Below are positions 24,612 to 36,275 of a stretch of DNA of 64,000 nt, piece by piece. The translations under genes were made by a program, and so were the position numbers. The notes below the pieces were generated by a model. The model ran no database searches, was not told where the DNA came from, and saw only the letters and a list, made by a program, of their open reading frames with translations. Source of the DNA: Bisporella sp. PMI_857 (taxonomy: Eukaryota; Ascomycota; Leotiomycetes; Helotiales; Helotiaceae); assembly GCA_021307315.1 (NCBI GenBank), contig JAJSPD010000030.1, positions 124,001-188,000 on the forward strand. Reading direction: 5' to 3'. Each line of letters opens with the position of its first letter. The first letter of the stretch is position 1.

Positions 24612-24616
24612 CCCAC

Positions 24617-26186
24617 GATTATCATCCACCAGTAGAGGAACGTCTCATGTCACAATCATCAATCCAATACTTATAAATGGAGGAGAATTGATGTGTCCGT
24701 ACTTTGAACCCTGTCATCTAATTATCATCCGATATATCTGAATCAAATGGAAACTGAACCATTTGAGAAACATGCCCACCTTGCTCACTTGTGTGTTGGC
24801 CCTATGCCGCTCCCCTTTCTGTAATCCTGACGAGTGAACCGGACACACGGATTTGCTCAGCTTAACACTTCTTGGACCTTCTGGTTGATCTTTTGTTGAC
24901 AAATCTTCTTTCATTATTGTGTCCAATTCTTAAGACGCTATGTGTACCTATCGCACAATTAATCAAAAGACGCCAACTCGCCACAAGGGATGCATGGTGT
25001 CAAGTCGCAGTGCTCGCCACATTAACCCAGGGAGGCACAGATAACCTATCCGTTTAAACGAAATACAAGCGACGCCACCCATCACTACGCACAACGCTGG
25101 CATATATATCCGGTAGTGCCGGAGTTATTTTCATAATTCGTTTCTGCATAAAATACTACCCGCGTGGAGCTATTAAGATGAAGTGAAGCCGTGAATGTGG
25201 CTGAAGCGACGGCTCCTAGGGCAAGCTTCCTATTCCCTCCCCGCGTCCATTATCGTCTTTTTGTTCTTCCAACTGGTTCTCTGCCTCACCTACTATAGCC
25301 GCCCGAGTTGTTTGAATAGAAATAGAATGGCTCTTTCAGTTCCATGACTCGAAAGATAAATAAACATGCGTTATGATAAAAAAGCGACCTAATGCAACTA
25401 GGCCTGTCCAAAGCCAAGTCTTAGTGCATACCTATGTCAAGCAAGTTATCTAGCCTCACTAGCTTGGCAATCGATACAAGAACAGGACAAGATGCTTTTG
25501 ATATATCTAACAAAGCTACTAATTACTTGATAAAACATTCCGACATAATCACTAGTAAAGTAGGGATTATGCATTCAATCTAATTCCTCAATCACCATCA
25601 TATCAATCATATTAGTCTTTAGCCCTTTCTAGATACATCCCAAACCTGGAACGTGGATAGACAAAAATTAGAAAAGACGATCCGCACATCCTCCAATACA
25701 GAAGAAGCGACCAGAAGTGAAAGTCGAACCTCCTCCATCTAACTCGAAATAGTGTACCTAGTTTGCCAATACTTCTTCTATGTATCAATCCCTGGAATTC
25801 TATTAACCCTGCTCGCCTATCGTCTTTCGTGGAGTTTCATCCTTGAATAGTATCATACCGCAAAGGAGTATGCCCATGAAATGCAGTCAACTAATTCTTT
25901 GTCAGAATTTCAGGAGGCTTCTCGCAACCTCCTTTCAACTGCATGGAAGTTTCAGTTATTAACGATTTCTAGATTCACGAAAATTCGAGTCTGCCCATGC
26001 AATTCCGAGTCAGTCCAATACGGCCTTGTAACTGAGAATAATACAGTAGGCACTGCCATGTTTTCTTAGCAACATGAGAAAATTCATCGGAACGTTGGCT
26101 ATACTATAGGAGGCCCGGTTCCGATATTTCCATGATCAACATTTACATAGGTCGTGGTTTTGCGTGTGAAAACCCTTTCAACTCCG
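24617..26186. other. Intergenic region, nothing identified
   Basis: No supported gene. A short open frame at 25881-26069 has no recognisable feature. The end of this stretch (AG at 26149-26150) could be an acceptor for an upstream exon of the next gene. Confidence 0.4.
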
Positions 26187-28301
26187 ATGACCACCTCTCA
26201 GGATGAGTTTGGCGTGTCATCCCAGCCGGAATTACAAGTAGCAAATGGGTCTCCATGTATCAAACCGAACAAAATGGCCACTCAGTTTGCGTATCCCGCG
26301 ATGACTAGTGCTGAATCCGAAGTCGATTGTTACGATATTTCTCCTCCAGCTCAACTTCGCAGCTCAGTGCCGGTATCTGGAGAATTAGCTAAGTTTTCAG
26401 GTGAACCATTATTCGCTCCAGTCACGGCTTGTGAAGAGATGAGCGGTTCCTGTCTCTTCCCAGGAGAAAACGCTACAGAAGAGAGTGCGACGAGCCATGG
26501 TATCCTAGAACCTTTCAACCGCCACGATGATCGGCTTAATAATTCAATAGACTTCATGGATACTGTGTCAGAATTCGAGCAGCTTTTCGAATACATGCAG
26601 TCTAATGTCATTCCGTCGGATTTTGCTCAGAACAACACGTCCTTTGGCCATAATTATGCTCAACGCCAGCAGCAAAATACCAAAAATGTCGACGAGATGA
26701 CGGGCACTCAAGCTGCAAAGAGGAGAGCTAGCGGTGGGAATGATAAAACTTTCACAGTGAAGAAACAGAAGGGTGATGGAAAGAGAGGCCGTGTAGAAGC
26801 TGCCGGGAAATGGGCAGGAACGGGAAGTGAAGCAGAGAAGCGATAACAACGTCCTGCTCATTGGCGAATGGTAGATCACCTAGAGACCCGAATTAGACGC
26901 TATGGGACGCCGCAGCCTTCCGAGTACAGGTTTAATCAGGATTGGAAGAACGATAAGGGAGAGTTCTTTGGGAATAAGAGTAGTAACGAATGGCGCTCCG
27001 CTCGTGATCGGGCTCACAGGCGCATCACAGGATCAACCACAAATGAAGCACCCACTGCTACTCAAATCGCTCATTCTAATAACGAAATTGGATTTCCTAA
27101 TGTCAATGCTGCTACGAATTTCCCAAATGTAATTATCGTCAACGGTAGAGTTCATGATTTTGCAATCTCAAGCCCAAATACTTCAGCTCTACCCTCTGCG
27201 AGTATGGGTGTTGACACAGTTTTGGGATCGCACAATCGGCAAAATAAGGCGTTTGTTTCTAGTCTTGGAAGTGCTGAAGGTCCTACAGCCCCCAAAACGC
27301 TACAAGTCCCCTTCAGTCTGTCAAACGCAATTGCTCTACCCAGTGCTAGTAGCCCGGATGCATTCTTCGGCGCTCCACCTCTTACAGCTCCTTTCGCACA
27401 CGGAAGTATACCTAATTTAGATCTTACGCGTCAACAGAATGGTCCACAGGGTCCTACAACGAACATATCCCCCTCTGTTCCTATCTTCCCAACAGATGCT
27501 CTGGGACGCCAACCAAACATTGACGAACACCATTTTGTTCCTCTATTCGATCAAATGAGTGCATACAATCTAGGTGGAAGCCCAAATCCTAGTCCTCTAA
27601 TATGCCAAACCGGAATCGCTGGGATGCAAGGCGATATTCAATACCCTCAAGGGTACCCTCTTGTTACGGCACATCGAACAGACTCTACAATTATTTCTCC
27701 TCCATTTCGTTACCATTACCTAAGCTATGAGCTCAATGGTATTGACGATAGTCGGGGTTATGATCCTGATGGGTATTTCCCGCAGCACTTGAGATATCCC
27801 CAATCTGTCAGATCCCAAATAGATCGTAGATGGGGCTCTGAGCTGGCAAACAATATTTTCCCTACTCAGTCTGTGGATCAATCATTTGATACTGACATAA
27901 GTGGCACTTACTACTGGAATAACTCCTTGGAAGGACCTAGTGGAGAGGATAGTCCTAAGGGAACATCCTTATTACCTGTGCCTACATCGCAATCCATCTT
28001 CCCAATCAACGCCTCAGTGGAAGAAGAACTCCAATTTCGTGAAGGGGCTAACTCTTCGCAACTCCCTACTCGGATTCCCCGTTTACAAGTTCATTCCGCC
28101 CTTCAGGCTACTCCAATAACTCGGCAAATAGTCGAAAATCCTCCCAATCGTGGCCATAAATTCACCAACAGATCATCCCCCCTGATCAGTCTTCTGCCTT
28201 TGAGAAATCAAGGTCACCGCCTCCAGCACTTTCAGCAAGACATATCACGAACATTTCCCACAGGATCAGAGCAACTTAACGGCGACGAAGACGATAACTA
28301 G
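26187..28301 (+). pseudogene. Unrecognised, probably nuclear protein interrupted by one in-frame TAA
   Basis: Two long frames in the same phase are separated only by a TAA at 26844-26846. The first runs from the ATG at 26187 to the stop; the second carries on directly (QRPAHWRMVDHLETRIRRYG) to 28301. Without the stop the protein would be 704 residues. The centre is highly basic (KRRAS, TVKKQKGDGKRGR), which looks like a nuclear localisation signal. It is followed by a conserved-looking block, RYGTPQPSEYRFNQDWKNDK and EWRSARDRAHRR. The C-terminal half is rich in Ser, Pro, Asn and Gln, as in regulatory proteins. No intron of normal size removes the stop. It may be a recent nonsense allele, a pair of separate proteins, or a case of readthrough. 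The family is not recognised. Confidence 0.6.
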
Positions 28302-29327
28302 TGTCCAACGCAATCACGATCGGTGTCGCATCTTCAGGTTTGCCAACATGCTTTGATAGTTTCGCATAAGAATATATGTCAGTATCTCGAAGGCAGGCGA
28401 TTTGGAAGGCAGATTTGTTTATTGCATAAACGTTAGCCTTCTTATTTGGGCACAGCGTTACGAACCTGCTTGGCGTTCGGCGTTGCACACTCGCTTTGGC
28501 GGTAATAAGGGGAACGGTCAGGAGACCATTGCAACTGGAGGAATGGTCGGTCACGATAGACCTAAAGGACCTAGGGGAGTGTTTATGGGGGAGGGCTCGG
28601 GAGGTCCAACACGACAAAGACTCTATATGAGTAGATAGTTTTCTTAGGATAGGAGCTTTGCGCTTAACTTCAATAGTATTCTCTTTACCCATTATTGGGA
28701 TTTTCAATACACGATAGGTGATGCACCTCCTTCTACTCCAGACCACACCCGGACCATTGTAAGCTTCTATCAAATATTGCTTTAGTGTTACGGTCAAGAC
28801 GATCCTTAATAAAAGATTACGATAGTCTTGTAGATGTTTAAACTGGGGTAAGTGTGTGGCGTATAAGTATTGTTAAAGCCTCGTAACTATTGCCGCTGTA
28901 TGCCCGTTTATTACCGGTTTTCGCTGGGAGGGAAGGGACGGAGGGGAGAACTGAAGCGCCTCCCCAGATCACCAATTAGGGTCTGTTGCTAAACTGGTCT
29001 GCGCCGCATTTAGCGTGTTTTGTTAATACTTCCGATGCTTATGTTCCATACAATCCTCTTGGCGTTGGGCTCCCGCAGCCTCGCCATTCTGGATCTCTCC
29101 TCCACATCATCGTCCCGCAGTCCTCGATGAAAATTAAGTCTAAAGCCTAATATTATGAGAAGAATGGCACTTGAGTACTAGAATACCTCTATAAGAGCTT
29201 TTTCACCACAGAGCCAATTGATGCGGGGTACTCCCCATCGCGAGAGGTTAGATGATCTATCTAGCTAAGCGCCACCTTCAAATTACCGGTCAGCGTTTGG
29301 TCGGTGGTGTCTGTTATATGGTAGAGA
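28302..29327. other. Intergenic region, nothing identified
   Basis: No supported gene on either strand. The last part should contain the promoter of the NACHT gene. Confidence 0.4.
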
Positions 29328-32300
29328 ATGGAGGTCTTTAGCGCTGTCGTGTCAGCCATCGATTTGACAGAGCGAATATGGAAGTTGATCGATAACTTCC
29401 AAAAAGTCCCAGAGCGACTTAGGCGTCTTCAGGTCGATATTAAGCTCCTTCAACAGACTTTGGAAAAGCTGAAAGACACAGATTTTCGACGAAAAGGGAA
29501 GGAAAATCTACTTGAGGCAGAAATCCATGAAATCCAGACAACTTTGTTAAGCCTACAGCAGCGCATTTCGCAACATCATCCGAAAGCTGGGTCAGGTGTC
29601 CTCTCCCGCTCGCTTCGGACCTTCCGAACACAGATGAAGTTCGACGACCTTGATGAACTTGCCACAGAGCTTCAGAAACGGAAATCCTCGCTATCTTTGG
29701 CTATTGACACGCTGGTTCTGGGTGCGTTCATAGAGAACACCATGTCATCTGGAACAGCGAAGGTGCAGAACGCTGGTAGCAAGACTGTATTTCCGGTCGT
29801 TCACTTAAGTCAAAAGGAGTTTCTAGACACCTTGTCAGCGCCGAACTATGCTGAAGATGAGCTCCGAGTAAATAGTCCAACAGATGGGACAGCACTTTGG
29901 ATCTACGATCGACCGGAGTATAAAGAATGGTTTAAGAGCGAAGAATCAGCTAGTCTCCACTTAGTTGGCAAGATGGGCAGCGGAAAGTCAGTCTTAATGA
30001 AGGGCATCACCAAAAATCTGAAGAAAACATCGCTAGGACCTAATTCTAAAGGACTCTCAGTTCTGTATTATTTCTGCAGTTGTGTGAACCGCATTGATAA
30101 TTCGTCGAACATCCTAAAAGGTTTCATCTCACAGCTTGTGCTTGAACACGAAGGGATATATGAAGCATCGTTGGGCAGAAGCGAACTTCTCCAGTCGCGT
30201 AGGACTGGAGACTCCCCTGGTTGGTCATTCGAAGCCTTATGGCATATGTTTACCAAACTCGTTCAAGGTTCTGGTGTTTCCAATTTATATTGCGTTATTG
30301 ATGCGCTTGACGAGTGTGATCCGGAATCCCTGAATGGCCTTTTGAATCTACTGCACCGATTACCAAAGGATTCTTCAATGGCTGCAATCAGCGTCAAATT
30401 GCTATTTTCGACTCGCGAGTATACACACACCCTCAATTATCTAGATCGTAGTGGCGAGAGTACACGACTGCTCATTCTCCCTGAGACAGTGATGTCAGAC
30501 ATTCGGGCCGCAATGCAGAGTGACATCAACCACATCCAAAAACGACTTAAGCTTCTGGACGATGAAGTTGTAACACTACAAGAAGCAATCCTACAGAAAT
30601 CTGATGGGATGTTTCTTTGGGTATCGCTTGCAACGAAGAACATCATAGACAACTCCTATGACGCTACATATGAAATGCTTGAGGAGTTGATTGAAAACCT
30701 CCCTGCAGGCCTAAGGGGTTTATATGAGAAGAACTGGGTAAAATTAATTGAATCTCTTCCGACAACGAATCTAGCACTGGCAAATAAGGTTCTCACATGG
30801 GTTTTATTGGCTGAGCGGCCACTGACCATTTCTGAATTGACTATAGCTTTAGCAATCGAACCAGGCCAGAAAAGGCTTCCGTCGTCTAAGAAGCTGCTTC
30901 GTAATCTCTCCGCCTTTGTTCTGAAGTATCTAACTCCTTTCGTCGAAATCATACCCACAAATGAGAGCATAGAACAAGAATATTCAGCCTGCACGAAAGA
31001 GCCAATTCCTGCCTACAAAGCAGGTGACAATTCGAAAGTACGAATTGTTCATCAGTCAGCACAGGAATACCTGCTGGAGGCCTGCAATGACAAAACCAAC
31101 TCGATATCTAAGTTCAAGATTAACTTGCGTGATGGTCATGAATCACTTGCTCGGATATGTATTGCATATCTTTGCTCTGATGAGCTTCAATTAGGTTGGA
31201 TTGATGAGGAAAATAAGAACAAATCGGGGGTGTGTCTTTCAATTATTTGTTCCTATCTCCCATTCCCAAGTTCCATGGCCCTAAAGTTTGACTGGTCTGC
31301 GCCGGCCCTATGGAGTCTAGGTCTCGGAACAAAATCATTACTAATATAGTGGTTTATAGTTGAACAACACAACCGACTTAACCAGGCAAAAGGTTAAGGA
31401 ACGACTAAACACCTATCCATTTCTCGACTACGCCTCTTTTAGCTGGCCTTTCCACGTTAGAAAGTGCCAGTATTTGCCCCGGCCAGGGGAAAACCAGGAT
31501 AGGCTGCAAAAGGACGATATCTTTCAACAAACGATCAACTTTTTGAAACGCTTCAGACAAGGATATGCGTGTAGTGCACAGATAAGGCAGTTGCTCCTGG
31601 ACTGGGAAGCTGATTGTCATTACGGTCCCGCTCCGCCGATACATTGTGCAGCCGCAAGGCACCTGTCAGTAATTGTCAGGAGATTACTAAAGGAGCCAGG
31701 CCTGGACTTGGATCTGAGAGATTCCGAGGGTTGTACTGTACTCCATTACGCAGCTTCCGCAGAAGATTCCAGCGACCACCCGGAAGAGCGCCTGGAGATC
31801 ATGGATATGGTGTTAAAAGCGGGAGTCAATATAGATGCAGTTACCAAGGCTGGCGAAACATCACTTCATCACGCTTGCTCGTATCCGCTCCCAAGCGTTG
31901 CGACATATCTAGTAGAAAATGGTATAGACGTTAATATTCGTGACGAAAATGGGATCACAGCCTTAAATCAGAAAGAAGCTGTAGCTTCCAAAGAGATCAT
32001 TGAATGCCTGCTAGATGCTGGCGCAGATATTGAAACAAAGGATGTTAATGGGAGCACACCACTCTTAAAAGCCTCACAGGTGCACTCATGGGAAGCAATT
32101 TGCATATTGGTTGAGCGAGGGGCTAACTGCAATGCTCAGACAACTGATGGCTGGGCATGCCTACATTATGTAATTGAAGAGGGAAACAATGCCCTCATTA
32201 AGTTTTTGTTGCAAAAAGGAGCCGATATCAATATTAAAACCATAACGAATTGGTCAACTATCCATTGCGCGGCTATATTTGATCACCTCGACAGCTACAA

Positions 32301-35300
32301 GATTCTAGTCGAAAATGGTGCTGATACCAGCGCCACTAATGATTCAGGATGGAACGTTTTCCTTGTGGCTGTAGAGCGGGGCTCTGTTGAGTTTGTCCAG
32401 CATTTACTGGACACTCAAATTGATATGAATGTCACAACCAAGGAAAAGCATACGCCGTTACACCGTGAGTTCTGTAAATGCTTATTCTCTCTTGAATGGT
32501 AACTAACCATGTATCTTTTGACAGTTTCTGCACGGCGGAATGACATAATGTTAACTCAGCTTCTCTTGGAGAAAGGAGCGGACACCAAAGCCCAAGATTT
32601 TAGAGGTTTCACCCCCCTCCATCACGCGATAACCTGCGGAAACCATGAAATTGCAGGATACCTTCTAAAACTCCACGTCAAAAATATTGATAATTCATTA
32701 GACCGGGCGCTCCATATAGCTTGCAGTAAGCCAGATACGGAATTAGAGCTGATCGAAAAGCTCCTCGAACTAGGCGCTAGTCCTAATGCCGAGGACCTCT
32801 ATAAGATGGCTCCACTACATATAGCTGCAGATAAAGGTTTTACGAAGGCTATAGATATTCTTCTTAAGTATGGTGCAGATATTGAGAAAGTCGGGCAGCT
32901 ACATCTTCGGCCGCTCATTATGGCTGCCAAAGCGGGACATCTTGAAACAACCAAGTTTTTAGTTGAAAAAGGTGCTGACATAAATGAAGGACCCATGCCT
33001 TCCATTGGGCATAATGCCCTCGGATTATCTTGCTTAAAAGGCCAAATCGAGGTTGTCAAATGGCTGCTTGATAACGGCGCTGATGCCTCAGTCAGTTTTA
33101 GACACATCACCATGGATAGTGCTCTTGGTCCAAGTCATAATGAGATCTTCCGGCTTCTCCTTCAAAAGCGGGAAGACGTCAATGCAGAGGATCCATATGG
33201 GATCACTGCTATTTTTGCCGCAGTAAAGTACAACAAATTAGGACTTGTGAAATTTCTACTGGAGATAGGTGCAGATGTCATGAGAATTGATGCAAATTCA
33301 GGAGACTCCATCTTTCATGCTGCCGCTTTCCTAGGAAACAAAGAGATATTGCAGATGCTCACTGAAAAGGCTGACCTGAGTTTTACAAAGTACCTCAATG
33401 CCAGGAGTCAGACACCTGGAGTCGTTGCAGCTATTTCAGGCCAACTAGCAGCACTAGGACATTTAGCTTCCATCGGCCCTGCTGAGACCCTTCGAATTAC
33501 ATCACCATTTGATATAGGACAAATCTTGAGATTTGAAGATTATGCGGCCATACTCGATTCATTATCAAAACATAGGGCACTGGATACCATCCTTTCCCAG
33601 GACTTTTTGGTTGGCACGGTCCTCTTTCGGATTTGCGCTGGTATTGATTTTATACCACATGATCTTGACGCTGTCTTAGGCACACTCATAAAGCATGGAT
33701 TTAAGCTTGATGTCGTTAATGTTTGTGGACAAACGATACTGCATTCAATTGTTATTTCATGCATACCTAAGATAGCAAAATTGCTGCTCGCACACGGGTC
33801 CAATTTCCGGTTGCGGGATAAACATGGTTTCAACACATTTGATCACTTGCTCTACGGGGTTTCAAAATGCTGGTTTTCTCCCCGTCAGCCGCCTCGCCCT
33901 CTCCCTCCTTATTTTCCTAGGTACAAACCTAACAGGCCCCTAATGGGGATTCCAGCAACTCAAGAGAGCCCGAAAATCCCACAAAGTACAGCACCACCTG
34001 TATCGTCTGGATCGTCCCATCCTTCACTAGTTTCGTCATCAGCATCTACAACTTCTTCTACTGTAGGCGCATTAGGTCCGCCGGCCCCTCCCCCGCCTCC
34101 GTCTAATTTTACTCGAATGAAACCTTCTGATGTAGCTACGGATGCCTTACTCTATGATAAAGATGGCAATATCCTCACTGATGATACTGGGGGGACTATT
34201 TTACGTATGTATTATCTCCACACATATTACCACTCTGTTTCTCCTCACTATTCTCGTATCTGTGTATCCCTTTTATGTTGGGAAGAAAATAAAACTTCGA
34301 TTTCCAACATCATGAGCCACGCTATGCTGACTTGAAATTTCTCTAGATGCGGCGGCTTCGAATGGAAATAAGGAAATAATTGAAGCAGTACTAGAAAAGA
34401 AACCCCAAATAATCAGCGACAGTAACGGCTGGTTACCTTCAATGGTAGCTGAACGAAGCGGATTCCCTGATCTTGCAGAACTACTTTCCAAAGCTGAGGA
34501 GACAGAACGAAAAGCAACTACTAGCGCCTTAAAATGGAGTAGCAAACTCAAGAGTGTCAACTTAGTACTGGATCGAGACTTCCAAATCAAGTTACCTGGT
34601 ATAAGCAACCCTCTTCGTTGAAGGCTAGAGCTGATACTTCCAGATACCATAGATTGTGGTATTAAGAAAATGACCACTCTAGAAGGTATCCATATTAGAT
34701 TTGTGAATAGGGCGTTTTCTATCATGTCGGATGCGCCTGTTCCATATGAGGTGACGGAATACTACTTCGAAGTTGAGCTCTTGGAGGATTCTTTGGAACC
34801 AGGGTAACTTCCTTCCCCTTTCCCCTATCTGAAACATTTCTCTAAAGCCATGTTCCCTTTCCATCCCTAAAATATGCTCATATACCCAACTAACAGCCTA
34901 ACCTCATTTAAGAGGAACAGCAGTAGGCTTCGCCTGCCTCCCCCAACCACTCGAACAAACACTTCCCGGCTGGCACGGCCACCCCCACCTCAGAGGCCAG
35001 GAAATCTCAAGCTGGGGCTACCACTCCGACAATGGCCGTCGATACCCTGGCCATGCGGCACCATCTGAGCCTTATGGCGAGCAATGGGTTGTTGGTGATA
35101 CGGTCGGTTGCGGTATTGATGTTAAGGAAAAGAGAATTTGGTTTGTGAAGAATGGGAAGTTTCAAGGTGAGTTTTTAAAACCTTCCGAGCCATGGGTTAT
35201 AGAAGTTTTGGGGAGGACTATGGTCTGAAACTTATGTACTCATACTAGATTTGGCACAGGGTTTGCGTTCAATAACGTGAAGGGACAACTGTATCCCATT

Positions 35301-35528
35301 ATCGGTTTCTCAGGTGGCGGCATACGTGTGCGTGGGAAATTGGGAGTTAAGCCGCCACAGGGATGGAGAGATCAGATTTTTGTTGAGAGACCGAAGGTAG
35401 AGATGATGGGTAGTAAGACTAATGGTAGAGGATCACCATCGGATTCAGGCGAGGAGGAAAGGCTTGATGAGAAGGATTTGGGTAAAGTGGTCGAGGGTCC
35501 CGACTTGGATTCAGAGGGACGTGACTAA
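29328..35528 (+). CDS. STAND/NLR-type protein: N-terminal domain, NACHT, ankyrin repeats, SPRY
   Basis: Six exons are proposed: 29328-31229, 31360-32464, 32525-34204, 34347-34803, 34913-35166 and 35260-35528. They keep one phase and total 1888 codons. Residues 1-130 form the helical N-terminal domain of fungal STAND proteins. The NACHT NTPase follows, with Walker A GKMGSGKS at 214-221 and Walker B CVIDALDECD at 322-331. The IVHQSAQEYLLE motif ends the NTPase module. Then come well over ten ankyrin repeats (TPLHHA, LLEKGAD, APLHIAADKG), a proline/serine linker (PPAPPPPPS), one more ankyrin unit, and a SPRY domain (YYFEVELLED, GTAVGFACLP, WFVKNGKFQG). An in-frame TGA at 34619-34621 (codon 1654) precedes SPRY. 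A 75-base GT-AG intron (34546-34620 region) would remove it in phase, so this is either a hidden intron or a truncating mutation. The first intron, 130 bases, is the least certain. The expected role is sensing of non-self or injury, leading to cell death. Confidence 0.85.
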
Positions 35529-36275
35529 GAAGTTAAACGCAACACATAGCTGCCTGTAACATTTTATGTTAATCTTAAGTTGCCTTAAGCTATTTGCTAT
35601 AATATGCACCTCTCCAGGGATGTGTCGCACTTTGAATCAAATAACATTATTCAAGATCTTTGTTAGTAAGGCTTTAACAAATTAGAAGTTGCTTGTTTCG
35701 TTAAGCGGCTAATACGTTTGGGTTCGTCTCGAGTATAAAATAGATGTTGCATAACTAGAACTTACAATTCTTCCACGCTCTCAAGAACTGTTCTGCATTT
35801 ATTTATTACGCTTCTCCTTATCCTTCGGCCAATATTAGCTTTGTACCGCCTCGAATGTCTCGTTTCTGCTTCGCCTAGTTATCCCGAGACTGCCTTTCGC
35901 TTGCGTAACAAATCCCGCTTCAGTCTGATTTTGTAATTCCAAGGTATGTAAGCCCCGAGGCGCCACCTGTGTAGTATCGACTGCGCTGTGGTAAAGAAAT
36001 GAGCGGCAGGGGGTATCCCAGCATGCGTGGACACCAAGGGATCGTAAAACCTTTTGGGGAGAATGGCGCGAGGCCGAAGGGTTTGCTGGGTTGGTGGCCA
36101 TAGGCATGCCACTGTATGGCAGATATAGATTGGGGACGTGGAGGATGACGGAAGATTTGATGAAATGGCTTGGTTTAGAGCGAATAGCGTAACTGTTTAA
36201 ATACCTGAAGCCTTTGATATAAGGCTTGGGGGCCGAGACCATCTTCCACAGAAAATAAGATCGTCCCCCAATAAA
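35529..36275. other. Intergenic region, nothing identified
   Basis: No supported gene. A 135-residue minus frame (35835-36242) has no recognisable domain and I do not accept it. Confidence 0.4.

Larger units (their letters stand above)
18909..24616 (-). mobile_element. Ty1/copia LTR retrotransposon, complete but inactive
   Basis: The element spans 18914-24611 (5698 bases). It has two 229-base LTRs that begin TGTTGGTAT and end ATACCAACA, and a perfect 5-base target duplication CCCAC at 18909-18913 and 24612-24616. Its coding strand is minus: reading from 24317 leftward there is gag, a protease motif DTGAS, integrase, then an RNase H end. Protease-integrase-RNase H order is the copia order. 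The interior is very AT-rich. Tryptophan codons are almost all TAG/TAA and Gln codons are often TAA, as expected after repeat-induced point mutation. Frame length is otherwise well kept. It splits an otherwise featureless intergenic region. Confidence 0.93.

Noticed and set aside
28276..28797. 173-residue open frame on the minus strand
   Set aside because: It overlaps the 3' end of the gene at 26187-28301, has no recognisable domain, signal or splice context, and its composition is that of antisense to ordinary DNA.
35835..36242. 135-residue minus frame between the NLR and the broken hairpin gene
   Set aside because: No recognisable domain and no splice or promoter context that would support it.
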